64,000 nucleotides of DNA from Gottfriedia acidiceleris. GTDB taxonomy: Bacteria; Bacillota; Bacilli; Bacillales; Bacillaceae_G. Under the pieces are notes generated by a model. The model saw nothing but the letters and a program-made list of their open reading frames with translations. It had not been told where the DNA came from and did no database searches. Every line of letters begins with the position of its first letter. The stretch's first letter is position 1. The DNA lies in assembly GCF_004138285.1 (NCBI RefSeq), contig NZ_SCFN01000003.1:241039-305038 (forward strand), written 5' to 3'. The position numbers were made by a program, and so were the translations under genes. Below, piece after piece: positions 36,041-45,515 of this stretch.

Positions 36041-36148
36041 AACAGCTCTTTCTTATTCGTGAAATTATTATCTATTTTCCATTTAACGCCATTTGAAAAT
36101 CCAATAATTACTTTTTAGAAAATCAAAGAAATAAGAAATATTAGATAT

Positions 36149-36189
36149 AAAAAAATGCAGGCACTTTTAATAAGCGCCCACATTTTTTC
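36149..36189 (-). terminator. Terminator of recA
   Basis: The stem AAAAAATGTGGGCGCTT ... AAGTGCCTGCATTTTTTT (minus strand) lies after the recA stop, with a long T run. Confidence 0.85.
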
Positions 36190-36212
36190 TGTTGTTTTAA
36201 ACTAACTTATGA

Positions 36213-37256
36213 TTACTCTTTTAATAAAGAGAATTGTTCTTCGTCGTCTGTTTCTGTTACAGTAACAGGGTTATCTAAACCATGGTGAAGACGGATCGAT
36301 TGTTTAATCGTATCACGTATTTCTTTATTTTCTTTTAAGAATTGCTTAGCATTCTCACGGCCTTGTCCAAGACGCTCTTCATTGTAAGAATACCATGCAC
36401 CACTCTTAAGAACGATATCTAAATCAGATCCAATATCAAGAATTTCTCCTTCTTTAGAAATACCTTCTCCATACATAATGTCTACGTCAGCTTGTCTAAA
36501 TGGTGGTGCTACTTTATTTTTAACTACTTTAATCTTTGTTTTGTTACCTACAATATCATTACCTTGTTTTAATTGTTCAGCACGACGTACTTCTAAACGA
36601 ATTGTAGAATAGAATTTTAACGCACGTCCACCTGGAGTCGTTTCAGGATTACCAAACATAACCCCAACTTTTTCACGAATTTGGTTAATGAAGATTGCGA
36701 TCGTTTTTGACTTGTTAATTGCACCAGAAAGTTTACGTAATGCTTGAGACATTAATCGTGCTTGTAAACCTACGTGAGCATCACCCATCTCACCTTCAAT
36801 TTCAGCTTTAGGAACTAATGCAGCTACTGAATCAATTACGATAATATCAATTGCACCACTACGTACTAATGCTTCAGCGATTTCAAGTGCTTGTTCACCT
36901 GTATCTGGTTGAGATAATAATAACTCATCAATGTTTACACCTAATTTTTGAGCATAAACTGGATCTAATGCATGCTCAGCATCTATAAACGCCGCTTGTC
37001 CTCCATTTGCTTGAACTTCAGCGATTGCATGTAATGCTACAGTTGTTTTACCTGAACTTTCAGGACCATATACTTCGATAATTCGTCCTCTTGGATATCC
37101 ACCTACACCTAATGCTACATCTAGTGCTAACGATCCACTAGAAATAGTTGAAATTTGGCGGTCAGTTTGTTCTCCAAGTTTCATAATTGAACCTTTACCG
37201 AATTGTTTTTCGATTTGTTTTAAAGCCATATCTAATGCAGCTTGACGATCACTCAT
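36213..37256 (-). CDS. recA: Recombinase RecA
   Basis: A 347-residue RecA: Walker [10 protein letters not shown], Walker [11 protein letters not shown], the DNA-binding loop [20 protein letters not shown] and L2 [17 protein letters not shown]. The acidic C-terminus (TETDDEEQF) is normal. It forms filaments for homologous recombination and co-cleaves LexA. It is preceded by AAGGAGG and a LexA-type box at 37334-37347, so it is SOS-inducible. Confidence 0.99.
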   Translation of the reverse strand: MSDRQAALDMALKQIEKQFGKGSIMKLGEQTDRQISTISSGSLALDVALGVGGYPRGRIIEVYGPESSGKTTVALHAIAEVQANGGQAAFIDAEHALDPVYAQKLGVNIDELLLSQPDTGEQALEIAEALVRSGAIDIIVIDSVAALVPKAEIEGEMGDAHVGLQARLMSQALRKLSGAINKSKTIAIFINQIREKVGVMFGNPETTPGGRALKFYSTIRLEVRRAEQLKQGNDIVGNKTKIKVVKNKVAPPFRQADVDIMYGEGISKEGEILDIGSDLDIVLKSGAWYSYNEERLGQGRENAKQFLKENKEIRDTIKQSIRLHHGLDNPVTVTETDDEEQFSLLKE

Positions 37257-37333
37257 TTAGATTCCTCCTTCAGGATTCATTTATCTCTTAACTATATAAT
37301 AACTGTTTTTTGTTCGTTTGCCAACAAAAAAAT

Positions 37334-37347
37334 AGAACGTTTATTCG
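37334..37347 (-). promoter_or_regulatory. LexA (SOS) box upstream of recA
   Basis: On the minus strand CGAATAAACGTTCT closely matches the Bacillus LexA consensus CGAACNNNNGTTCG, with the half-site GTTC intact and one change in the other. It lies 78 bases before the recA start. A second weaker dyad (GAAACAAGCGTTTC) occurs about 40 bases further up. Confidence 0.75.
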
Positions 37348-37450
37348 ATATTTTTCGTATTTAAACTTAAATTTTAAAGAATAGAAACGCTTGTTTCGTA
37401 TTTTTCGGTCTATAAAACTAGATTTTTATTAATATCGAAACTATAAAATT

Positions 37451-37480
37451 AAAAAACTCGGCTAAATTAACCGAGCTTTT
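37451..37480 (-). terminator. Terminator between cinA and recA
   Basis: The stem CTCGGCTAA/TTAACCGAG, with A/T runs, lies 26 bases after the cinA stop. Confidence 0.85.
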
Positions 37481-37505
37481 ATATTATAAAATATTCTATT
37501 TCATT

Positions 37506-38765
37506 TTATAAGTCTTGACTTTCAAAACTTGAATTAATTAATTTAATCAACAAGTTCGCGCCATTTTTGACACTTGATAATCTTATTTGTTCTCTAGTGC
37601 CACTGAATTGAAACTCTTTAACAATTGATTCAGAATCACCAATTTTAATACCGATAAATACTTTTCCTACTGGCACATCTTCTAATGTAGACGGTCCTGC
37701 TTCACCAGTAAAACTAATTGAAATATTACTTCCTGTTAATCTTTGAATATTTTCAACTAGTGATTTTGCACACTCTTCACTTACTGCGCCATTTTTATTC
37801 AGAATGTCTGATGGCACATTTAAAAGTTTTTGTTTCATTTCATTAGAATAACAAACAACACTTCCTTTAAAAATGGACGAGTTACCAGGAATATCTGTCA
37901 CTCTTTTACTGAATAGACCTCCAGTTAAACTTTCAGCAGCAGAAATAGTCAGTTTAAAATCTTTTAACTTTCTTGATAAAACTGTAAACAAGTTTTCATT
38001 ATTTGTACCATATATAAACTGTCCAACACGCTCACGTATTTTTTCTTCAGCTTGTCCAATTAGTTTTTCTGCCTCTTGTTCATTACTAGCACTTGCAGTA
38101 ACTCGAAGCATTACTTCTCCCTCACTCGCTAAAGGTGCAATCGTTGGATTTGATTGATTTTCAAGTAAATCAAGAATTTCAGTTTCTAAAATCGATTCAC
38201 CGATGCCAAAAAACTTAAGCTCTTTCGAAATAATCGTACTTGCTTCCTTTCCTTTTAAAAAATAAGGAATTAGTTCTTTCTCGACCATCGGAATCATTTC
38301 TTTAGGTGGACCTGGTAATAATACAAATTGTTTATCTTTCGCTTCATAAACCATTCCAGGTGCCATACCGTTTTTATTTAACAAAACATGTGCATTGTTA
38401 ATGACTAATGCTTGTTTTTTATTATTCTCAGTCATTGGTCGATTTACTTTAATAAAATATTGTTCAATATACTCTAGTGATTGAACATGATAAACAAGTG
38501 ACTCTTGAACATATTCAGAGACAACTTCTTTCGTTAAATCATCCTTTGTTGGTCCAAGCCCACCAGTTAAGATGATTAAATCACTTCTTGATGAAGCAAT
38601 TTCTAATGCACTTTTAAGTCGATCGGAATTGTCTCCTACAACTGTTTGGAAATGATGGTGATATCCTAATGCAGATAAATGTTTTGCTAAAAATTGAGCG
38701 TTTGTATTTGCAATTTGGCCTAAAAGTAGCTCAGTACCTACCGCGATGATTTCAGCACGCTTCAT
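37506..38765 (-). CDS. cinA: CinA, competence/damage-inducible protein (nicotinamide-nucleotide amidase domain)
   Basis: A 419-residue two-domain protein. The N-terminal MoCF-like ADP-ribose pyrophosphatase-like domain covers residues 1-170 (AVGTELLLGQIANTNAQFLA, ILTGGLGPTKDDLTKE). The C-terminal PncC deamidase-type domain covers 255-410 (TISAAESLTGGLFSKRVTDI, SISFTGEAGP). It recycles pyridine nucleotides and is linked to transformation in some Firmicutes. Stop-to-start spacing to pgsA is 23 bases. A terminator separates it from recA here. Confidence 0.95.
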   Translation of the reverse strand: MKRAEIIAVGTELLLGQIANTNAQFLAKHLSALGYHHHFQTVVGDNSDRLKSALEIASSRSDLIILTGGLGPTKDDLTKEVVSEYVQESLVYHVQSLEYIEQYFIKVNRPMTENNKKQALVINNAHVLLNKNGMAPGMVYEAKDKQFVLLPGPPKEMIPMVEKELIPYFLKGKEASTIISKELKFFGIGESILETEILDLLENQSNPTIAPLASEGEVMLRVTASASNEQEAEKLIGQAEEKIRERVGQFIYGTNNENLFTVLSRKLKDFKLTISAAESLTGGLFSKRVTDIPGNSSIFKGSVVCYSNEMKQKLLNVPSDILNKNGAVSEECAKSLVENIQRLTGSNISISFTGEAGPSTLEDVPVGKVFIGIKIGDSESIVKEFQFSGTREQIRLSSVKNGANLLIKLINSSFESQDL

Positions 38766-38788
38766 ATCATTTCCCCCTATATTATTAA

Positions 38789-39367
38789 TTACATTGATTT
38801 AAGAAGAACATCTCTATTTTTATAAAAATAATCCCAACCAGAATATACTGTAAAGAATAATGCGACCCAAAGTGCTACATCCGCAATCGAAAATGGTAAG
38901 AAATTCAATGGGAAGTCGTGTAAGAAATATGCTGAAATCGCAACTATTTGAGCCCAAGTCTTAATTTTACCTAGCATTGCAGCAGCATGGACTTCTCCAG
39001 AGCCAGCTAAAATCATTCGTAAACCAGTTACAGCAAACTCTCTACTTATTATGACAATCGTAATCCACGCAGGAACATAATGAAAATCAGTTAAGATAAT
39101 TAATGCTGAAGAAACAAGTAATTTATCAGCAAGTGGATCTAAAAACTTACCAAAATTAGTAACTAGATTATATTTTCTTGCGTAATAACCATCTATAAAA
39201 TCAGTAACAGAGGCAATGATAAAAATTGCAGCTCCTACTAAATGATTAACTGGTATCGAATCACCAATTAATGTAACTTTTCCCCATCCAAAATCTATTA
39301 AAACGGCAATCATAAATAATGGAATTAGACAAACCCTTGACACTGTGATCTTATTTGGTAAATTCAT
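38789..39367 (-). CDS. pgsA: Phosphatidylglycerophosphate synthase
   Basis: A 192-residue CDP-alcohol phosphatidyltransferase. The family motif is intact: DFIDGYYARK followed by FGKFLDPLADK (DG-x2-AR-x8-G-x3-D-x3-D). There are about five membrane helices. It makes phosphatidylglycerol phosphate from CDP-diacylglycerol and glycerol-3-phosphate. ATG 39367 follows GGAGGG at about 8 bases; the TTG at 39382 overlaps the ribosome binding site. It is in an operon with rodZ upstream and cinA downstream. Confidence 0.97.
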   Translation of the reverse strand: MNLPNKITVSRVCLIPLFMIAVLIDFGWGKVTLIGDSIPVNHLVGAAIFIIASVTDFIDGYYARKYNLVTNFGKFLDPLADKLLVSSALIILTDFHYVPAWITIVIISREFAVTGLRMILAGSGEVHAAAMLGKIKTWAQIVAISAYFLHDFPLNFLPFSIADVALWVALFFTVYSGWDYFYKNRDVLLKSM

Positions 39368-39438
39368 GGTAAAACCCTCCAAAACTTTCTAAAAATGAAG
39401 CATTTATAATAAATGAATAAAAGCCATCTTAAAGATGA

Positions 39439-40332
39439 CTATTGATTCATTTTTAAATTTTTAATCGTAATCTTTTGGTGAACAGCATTTGTTGGACTAA
39501 CTGGATATTTAAATACCTCATCGTTAATTCTTAGCTCAACATTATTAGAAGCACCAATATTTACAGTTACTTCATTTTCATCTGTTAAGTCGTAGTTTTG
39601 AGTTTGTCCTTGTTTTAAAATTCCGGAATAGAACATTTTTCCATCAGCATTTTTTAAATCCACATAACTTTCACCATTTGCAACTACTTCTAATTTAAAT
39701 ACATCCGTACCAGATAAAGAAATAGTAGTTCGTTTACCCGCTGCAGAGTCAACCGTAATTTTTTGCGCTGGCGTTTGCTCAGTCACATCATTTTTCGGTT
39801 TCTCTGTTTTTTTCGTATTATTCGTTTTAGCCTGATCTAGCGCATTATTTTTTGGTTTTTCAATTTCAGAATTAGAGTTAGATTGAGATTGATTCGTATC
39901 CGCAGATTTTTCATCATTTTTTGATGGGAACATCATATAAATAGCAATGCAGATTCCAATGATAAGAATCGCTACTAGTATCCTTGGTAAATAATCCATT
40001 ATTCGTGATGACTTAACATTGCTTAATGGTTCTTTAAGCTTTGATGATCTACTAGGGATCTCTTCATGCTTTACTTCTTCTACTGTATTTGCCACAGTTG
40101 ATTCCTCTACCACTGGCTTTTCAGTTAGAAATCCAGAAACGTCAACACCAATTGTTTCTGCATATTGTCTAATAAATGCACGAACATAAAATTGCCCTGG
40201 CAATATTTCATAATTACCTTCTTCAATTGCTTCAAGATAACGTTTCTGAATCTTCGTTAACTCTTGTACATCGTCAATTGATAAGCCTTTCGCTTCTCTT
40301 GCTTCTCGTAAATATTTTCCTAATTCTGTCAC
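39439..40332 (-). CDS. rodZ: RodZ-family cytoskeletal protein (YmfM)
   Basis: A 297-residue protein. The N-terminal HTH_25 domain (residues 1-65) includes REAREAKGLSIDDVQELTKI, which in RodZ binds MreB. A cytoplasmic linker follows, then one membrane helix (about 113-132, ILVAILIIGICIAIYMMF), a polar Asn/Ser/Lys linker and an external DUF4115-type beta domain (about 190-297). It supports cell-shape control by the elongasome. It sits between pgsA and ymfK, as in Bacillus. Confidence 0.92.
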   Translation of the reverse strand: MTELGKYLREAREAKGLSIDDVQELTKIQKRYLEAIEEGNYEILPGQFYVRAFIRQYAETIGVDVSGFLTEKPVVEESTVANTVEEVKHEEIPSRSSKLKEPLSNVKSSRIMDYLPRILVAILIIGICIAIYMMFPSKNDEKSADTNQSQSNSNSEIEKPKNNALDQAKTNNTKKTEKPKNDVTEQTPAQKITVDSAAGKRTTISLSGTDVFKLEVVANGESYVDLKNADGKMFYSGILKQGQTQNYDLTDENEVTVNIGASNNVELRINDEVFKYPVSPTNAVHQKITIKNLKMNQ

Positions 40333-40352
40333 AAGTTACACCCCAACTAACT

Positions 40353-41144
40353 TTAAAAATCAAACATTGAGAACGAGTTGTGTCCATTTTTATCCATTTG
40401 GTCTACAAGTTCATATTTAATTTCTTCATTTTCATCATTTCTTAATTCTATTATGTAATCAAAATCTTCTAAAGAGTATTCAGTTTGCTGTACAAATACA
40501 TCAGGATGCTCTACTACTTTCACAGAAGACATTGCCATAATTTCGCGAACCAATTGCCAATGTTGCTCATTTGCTCTTCTATGAGAAAGAATGCCATCAA
40601 TAATAAATACATTATCTGAATTATATTCGTCTTCTATTAATTGACTTCTTAATGTTTGTTTAATTAATGTTGATGAAACAAATAACCAGCGTTTATTTGC
40701 ACATACACTTGCTGCTACAACTGATTCAGTTTTACCAACACGAGGCATTCCTCTAATTCCGATTAGCTTATGGCCTGGCATTTTAAATAACTCTGCCATA
40801 AAATCAACAAGCATACCTAAGTCATCGCGGACAAAGCGAAAAGTCTTTTTATCATCTACGTCACGTTGAATATAAGTGCCATGTCTTACAGCTAAACGAT
40901 CTCTTAGAGTTGGTTTTCTAAGTTTAATTATTGTTATATTGTCCATAGTATTTAAAATTGATTCAAATCTAGTAATTTGGTCATCGTTATCGCAGCCAAG
41001 TAACATGCCGCGTTTCATTGTGTCGACACCATTGATTGTTAAAATATTAATCCCTAGCATACCGATTAGCGATGCAATATCTCCAAGTAGTCCAGGGCGA
41101 TTCTTATGTATTTCATACTCAAAATACCATTCGATTAACTCCAT
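40353..41144 (-). CDS. ymfK: YmfK-like DUF3388 protein with ACT-like and P-loop segments
   Basis: A 263-residue conserved Bacillus protein. The N-terminal part (1-85, EYEIHKNRPGLLGDIASLIG) resembles an ACT regulatory domain. The C-terminal part has a P-loop-like GMPRVGKTESVVAA (about 133-146) and VFIIDGILSHRR. The biochemical role is unknown. It is located upstream of rodZ with a 20-base gap and lies in the operon ending at cinA. Confidence 0.85.
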   Translation of the reverse strand: MELIEWYFEYEIHKNRPGLLGDIASLIGMLGINILTINGVDTMKRGMLLGCDNDDQITRFESILNTMDNITIIKLRKPTLRDRLAVRHGTYIQRDVDDKKTFRFVRDDLGMLVDFMAELFKMPGHKLIGIRGMPRVGKTESVVAASVCANKRWLFVSSTLIKQTLRSQLIEDEYNSDNVFIIDGILSHRRANEQHWQLVREIMAMSSVKVVEHPDVFVQQTEYSLEDFDYIIELRNDENEEIKYELVDQMDKNGHNSFSMFDF

Positions 41145-41256
41145 ACCTATACCCCCTATTTGTTAACTACTTAACTCTCCATTTAATAATAAACGATTTC
41201 GCCATAATATAAAAGGTAAAATATGTGAAATAAATAACTTTCGACTCGAAATTTTA

Positions 41257-41985
41257 CTAAGAAGTATGCCAACCACCGTTTACTCCAAGAATTTGGCCAG
41301 TTATATAAGAAGATTGTTCGGAAATTAGGTAATTTACAGTATTCGCAATTTCACTAGGAAGAGCTAAACGATTCATTGGAATTTCATTTGCAATTTCTTT
41401 TAAATCTTCTTCACTAAAGGAATTTAACATATTCGTTTTTACGGCACCTGGAGCAACAGCATTTACTTTTATTCCACTTGGCCCTAATTCTTTAGCTAAT
41501 GCCATTACATAGGCGTTTTGAGCACCTTTTGTAGTTGAATATAATACTTCACATGAAGCACCAATTTGTCCCCATATAGACGAAATAACGACTATACTGC
41601 CAGATTTTTTAGCCACCATATTAGGAAGAAAATGATTGACTACCTTGATCAAACTTTTGATATGTAGTTGAGTCATTCGATCAATCTCTTCATCACTTAC
41701 ATCGTTAATCAAACCAAAGATTGAAAAACCAGATGCATAAACAATTGAATCGATTTTATCAATGATTTGTGATGTTAACATTTCAACTCCATTTTTAACT
41801 GATAAGTCAGCTTGAACGAATTGGCAATTTACGTCAATCTCATTAGCCAATTCGAACAGTTCATTAAGTGGCTCTTTCTTACTGTTATAATGGACAACTA
41901 AATCATATTTTTCATTGATTAATTTTTTCGAAATTGCTAAGCCAATGTCACCACTAGCTCCAATTACTAGAATTCTTTTTCTCAT
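41257..41985 (-). CDS. ymfI: SDR-family oxidoreductase (YmfI)
   Basis: A 242-residue short-chain dehydrogenase: the NAD(P)-binding VIGASGDIGLAISKKL, a catalytic Ser in VVISSIWGQ, and the YSTTKGAQN Y-x3-K motif. The C-terminal YITGQILGVNGGWH is typical. It is FabG-like, but the substrate is unknown. It lies in the conserved ymf cluster. The small DUF3243 gene (ymfJ) that follows it in B. subtilis is absent from the 112-base gap here. Confidence 0.9.
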   Translation of the reverse strand: MRKRILVIGASGDIGLAISKKLINEKYDLVVHYNSKKEPLNELFELANEIDVNCQFVQADLSVKNGVEMLTSQIIDKIDSIVYASGFSIFGLINDVSDEEIDRMTQLHIKSLIKVVNHFLPNMVAKKSGSIVVISSIWGQIGASCEVLYSTTKGAQNAYVMALAKELGPSGIKVNAVAPGAVKTNMLNSFSEEDLKEIANEIPMNRLALPSEIANTVNYLISEQSSYITGQILGVNGGWHTS

Positions 41986-42136
41986 TTATTATAATCTCCA
42001 TTTATTCGAGGTTTTAATGCAGGCTTAAAGAGTATTAAGAAATATAAAGGTAAAAGAGAAGGGAGGAAAGCTCTTAAAATTTTTTTAATACATATTACAC
42101 TTAGATTCTTTATAAACCCTTAAATTTTTAAAATTT

Positions 42137-42165
42137 CAAAAAGCATCCCAAAAAGGATGCTTTTA
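42137..42165 (-). terminator. Terminator of the ymfF-ymfH pair
   Basis: The perfect stem AAAAGCATCC/GGATGCTTTT lies right after the ymfH stop. Confidence 0.9.
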
Positions 42166-42171
42166 ATTCAT

Positions 42172-43455
42172 TCAATGAGGAAGAACAAAAAATTCACTCA
42201 TAAAGTCTTCATTTATTAGATGACTAGCACTTTCTTTTAGATCCTCTACAGAAATAGATTGTAACACAGATACGATGTCAAATAAATGCATATCTAAGAA
42301 CGCGTATCGAGTAAATTGGTTAGCGATATATTCTGGAGAATTTAATGAGCGTAAGAATCCGCCAATTTTCTTTTTAACTACGCGATCGACAATTTCTTTT
42401 TCCCACTGATGATTTTTTGAGTCTAATAATACTTCTTTTATTTTTTCAGAAAGTTTTTCAGGTGAAGTAGAATCTCCTCCTATGATTGCAAAAGCAAAAC
42501 CATTTTCTGCAGAGTAATCATATGAGAATGTATCATCGATTAAACCATCTTCATACATTTGTTGATACGTATTTGAGCCTTTGCCAAATAAATAATCAAG
42601 TAATACCGAAATTGATAATTCATGTTTTAATAATTCGCTTCCACCTTTAGGTGCGGAAAAGTCTTTCACACCAACTAGTACTTTCGATGATTGTACATTC
42701 ATATGTAACACTTTTTTCTTTTCTGCAGATTCAGGAGTTTCTTCTGGGAAAAATCTCTTTATTTCATTTGCATCTTTGAAAGTTTTTTTGCTTTGGTTGT
42801 CTCTAATTAAATTCATTGTTTTATCAGGGTCTATTGGACCTACAACAAAAAACAACATATTACTTGGGTGATAAAAAGTTTCGTAACAAGTATAAAGTAA
42901 TTCTTTTGTAATTTTTGAAATTGATTCAACCGTACCAGCAATATCTGTTCTAACAGGATGTTTACCATATAAATTTGCAATCATCCCAAAATATTGTCTC
43001 CAATCAGGGTTATCTTCGTACATTTTAATTTCTTGACCAATGATCCCTTTTTCTTTTTCAACACTTTGATCAGAAAAATATGGATCTTGAACAAAATCAA
43101 TTAGAGTCATTAAATTTTGTTCTACATTATTCGTTGCTGAAAATAAATAAGCAGTTCGTGTAAAACTTGTAAACGCATTAGAAGAGGCTCCTTGTTTACT
43201 AAAAACCTGGAATACATCCCCATCTTTCTTTTCAAACAATTTGTGCTCTAAAAAATGAGCAATCCCATCTGGTACAACTAATTTTTCATCTTTTCCTAAA
43301 GGAATAAATTCAGAATCAATTGAACCGTATTTAGTTGTAAAGGTCGCATATGTTTTGTTGTAGCCTTGTTTAGGAAGAATATATACTTTTAATCCGTTTT
43401 CAAGCTCCTCGAAATAAAGCGTTTCATTCAATTGTTCAAAATACTTTTTTTCCAT
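42172..43455 (-). CDS. ymfH: M16-family zinc peptidase (YmfH), catalytic partner
   Basis: A 427-residue pitrilysin/MPP-type peptidase. The inverted zinc motif H-x2-E-H is present in GIAHFLEHKLFEKKDGDVF (about residues 67-85), with a downstream Glu in the EKEKGIIGQEIKMYED region. It pairs with YmfF, whose stop overlaps this start as TAATG. It probably degrades peptides inside the cell or acts in signal-peptide processing. The role is known only by homology. Confidence 0.9.
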   Translation of the reverse strand: MEKKYFEQLNETLYFEELENGLKVYILPKQGYNKTYATFTTKYGSIDSEFIPLGKDEKLVVPDGIAHFLEHKLFEKKDGDVFQVFSKQGASSNAFTSFTRTAYLFSATNNVEQNLMTLIDFVQDPYFSDQSVEKEKGIIGQEIKMYEDNPDWRQYFGMIANLYGKHPVRTDIAGTVESISKITKELLYTCYETFYHPSNMLFFVVGPIDPDKTMNLIRDNQSKKTFKDANEIKRFFPEETPESAEKKKVLHMNVQSSKVLVGVKDFSAPKGGSELLKHELSISVLLDYLFGKGSNTYQQMYEDGLIDDTFSYDYSAENGFAFAIIGGDSTSPEKLSEKIKEVLLDSKNHQWEKEIVDRVVKKKIGGFLRSLNSPEYIANQFTRYAFLDMHLFDIVSVLQSISVEDLKESASHLINEDFMSEFFVLPH

Positions 43456-44732
43456 TATGCTCCCTCCTGACCTTTTAAGAAATAAGTTGTGTGAAGTTTA
43501 ATTTTATTAGCTACAGCTACAATTTCATCTTTAGTAACTTTTTCGATTTCAGGGAACCAGTCCTCGATCGGGCGTTCATTTCCCGCAGCTTGGTCATTGA
43601 ATAATGTTTCAATGATTCCATAAGCAGTGTCCATACTTTCTAGTAGACTGTTTTTAATCACTAATTTTGTTTGACCAATTTCCTCATCAGTGAAATTTCC
43701 CTTTTTCATTTCTTCAAGTTGTTCAGCAATAATTGTTGTTGCTTTATCATAATTTTCACTAGCTATACCAGACATGACCATTAAAATTGATTTATGACTT
43801 TCAAAACGAGAAGTAGCATAGTATGCTAAGCTATTTTTTTCTCGAACATTGATAAATAATTTTGAATGAGAGAAACCGCCAAAAAGACCATTAAATACTT
43901 GAAGTGCAAAGTAATCTGGATCTTTAATCGAAATCCCAGTAGTATAACCGATGTGTAGTTTAGCCTGATTTAGTTTTTGCTCTTCTATTACTTCATTAGG
44001 AGAATCGGCTGGCGTTGCTTTTGTTGTATCAACTGTTAATTTTCCATTAGTTGTGTTTCTAAAGTTCTCTTCAACTAATTGTTTACATTGGTCAAATGCA
44101 ACATCTCCAACTATATAAAGATCAATTAAATCTTGTTGCAAAGCTTTTTCATAGTACTTATAAAGTGACTCAGCTGTAATTGAATTGACATCTTCTGTCT
44201 TTCCATTCGCAAGTAAGGCATAAGGTTCATCTTTAAACATTTCTTCCACTAGTCGTTGATTTGCATATTTCAATTTATCATCATTAATGGACTGAATTCG
44301 TTGTACTTGTGTTCTTTTTTGAGTTTCAACATGCTTAGCTGAAAATACCCCATTTTCTAAAAATGGATTTTGCCAAATAGAAGCAATAAGCAATAGCGCT
44401 TCATTCAATAATGAACCTTGATTTGAAAGGTATTTTTCATTTGCAATGTCAATTGTAAATGACATAACATGATAATCACCTTTTTTTGATACGTCTACAA
44501 AAAAGGTCGCCCCATATAATTCTTCTAATTTTCTTCTAATTTCACCATTGGTAGGAAGATCTTTTGTTCCACTCTGCAATACATAAGGTAAAATTCCGCG
44601 ATATGATACAGTTTCTTCTTCAAGTTTTCCACGTACTTTTAATGTAATCGAATTTGTTTTAAACTTTTCAGTTGTTACCACATGTAGTTTAATACCGTTA
44701 ATATCACTATTTTTGTACTGTAACAAATTCAA
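43455..44732 (-). CDS. ymfF: M16-family peptidase-like protein (YmfF), non-catalytic partner
   Basis: A 425-residue M16-fold protein. The position of the zinc motif reads RGILPYVLQSGTKDLPTNGE and lacks H-x2-E-H, so it is probably the substrate-binding, inactive half of a heterodimer with YmfH. This active/inactive pairing is common in the M16B class. It is translationally coupled to ymfH by a one-base overlap. A GGAGGG ribosome binding site lies before 44732. Confidence 0.88.
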   Translation of the reverse strand: MNLLQYKNSDINGIKLHVVTTEKFKTNSITLKVRGKLEEETVSYRGILPYVLQSGTKDLPTNGEIRRKLEELYGATFFVDVSKKGDYHVMSFTIDIANEKYLSNQGSLLNEALLLIASIWQNPFLENGVFSAKHVETQKRTQVQRIQSINDDKLKYANQRLVEEMFKDEPYALLANGKTEDVNSITAESLYKYYEKALQQDLIDLYIVGDVAFDQCKQLVEENFRNTTNGKLTVDTTKATPADSPNEVIEEQKLNQAKLHIGYTTGISIKDPDYFALQVFNGLFGGFSHSKLFINVREKNSLAYYATSRFESHKSILMVMSGIASENYDKATTIIAEQLEEMKKGNFTDEEIGQTKLVIKNSLLESMDTAYGIIETLFNDQAAGNERPIEDWFPEIEKVTKDEIVAVANKIKLHTTYFLKGQEGA

Positions 44733-44941
44733 ATTGAACCCTCCTTAGACAAATACTATTTACTCATATTTATTTCCAATATCTTCATTGTATCTCTAAT
44801 TTTACCAAAAATAAAACCTACTGCTTAGTTTACCCAAAATAATTAAAAAGAAGCTCTAATTTTAAGACGTCTAAGGATGTCGAAAAGTCGATAGCCATTT
44901 TTTTAATTCCATTATCTGTCTTTTAAAATAAGTACTTCGTC

Positions 44942-45063
44942 GATTTACACTCCAGGATGCTCCCTTTCCGTGGAGAGAGAGGTGAGCCTCCTCTGCACGC
45001 CTGTGGGGTCTCGCCCTTCCCTCTTTTCCCACAGGAGTCTCGCACCTGACGTTCCAATCATTT
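44942..45063. repeat. Structured Firmicutes-type intergenic repeat
   Basis: G+C-rich block in an AT-rich gap: GTCGATTTACACTCCAGGAT, then GCTCCCTTTCCGTGGAGAGA, GAGGTGAGCCTCCTCTGCAC, CTGTGGGGTCTCGCC, CCCACAGGAGTCTCGC and GACGTTCCAATCA. Stems form between GTGGGG/CCCCAC-like arms and within GAGGTGAGCCTCCTC. I recall this type as a widely scattered, non-coding Bacillales intergenic repeat often mis-called as a short protein gene. A degenerate copy lies at 35968-36040. Confidence 0.6.
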
Positions 45064-45145
45064 CCTAAATATAAATGTAAAATCTTAAAACCAATAATCA
45101 TTAAACAATGTCTTTTCTTTTTATTCATTTAAACCGATTAAGTCT

Positions 45146-45301
45146 TCATCTCTTGATAACTTTTGTAACCTCAAATAGCTGAGGTATCATGATGTTAACA
45201 AATTCCAAAGAACACCAAAATGAAGTTATTTGTATGCCTTGAGGAATTAGTTCTTGAAAATCATCTTCTTCATAAAATGGATCAATACACTGATTTATCG
45301 T
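45146..45301 (-). pseudogene. Possible gene remnant of about 51 residues
   Basis: An open minus-strand stretch ends at TGA (45146-45148) and is preceded by an in-frame TAA. It reads INQCIDPFYEEDDFQELIPQ followed by GIQITSFWCSLEFVN and ends TKVIKR. There is no start codon with a ribosome binding site. The composition is protein-like but the family is not recognised. It may be the tail of a lost gene. Confidence 0.3.
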
Positions 45302-45472
45302 TTATTCTAAAAAACTTCCAATTTATCAGAATCTTCTATGGATGTGTTGTATATATTTTAATCAATTTTGAAAAACACGAATTATAATTTAACTTTCTTG
45401 AAAAAGTTGAGTGGTAATCAATAACAACGATATTATTCGTAATTAATTGACAACATCCTTTTAAACAGAATA

Positions 45473-45503
45473 AAAAAAGCTTCCTAATTAAATAGGAAGC
45501 TTC
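45473..45503 (-). terminator. Terminator of the nup operon
   Basis: The stem AAGCTTCCTA/TAGGAAGCTT, with T run, lies 13 bases after the nupQ stop. Confidence 0.9.
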
Positions 45504-45515
45504 AAAAACAATTAT

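Larger units (their letters stand above)
35545..36212. other. Gene-free region between recA and rny
   Basis: About 670 AT-rich bases. No gene is seen; in B. subtilis this gap is occupied by pbpX. It contains a degenerate copy of a Firmicutes-type intergenic repeat (about 35968-36040) and the recA terminator. Confidence 0.55.
44733..45515. other. Intergenic region with Firmicutes-type repeat and remnant
   Basis: It separates ymfF from the nup operon. It holds a conserved-looking structured repeat (44942-45063), a possible gene remnant (45146-45301) and the nup terminator (45473-45503). The translated frame across the repeat is judged spurious. Confidence 0.6.

Noticed and set aside
44871..45128. 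85-codon minus-strand frame with an Arg/His-rich translation
   Set aside because: It runs across the structured G+C-rich intergenic repeat. Its translation follows the repeat's stems, and no ribosome binding site precedes it. Such frames are typical false gene calls over this element.
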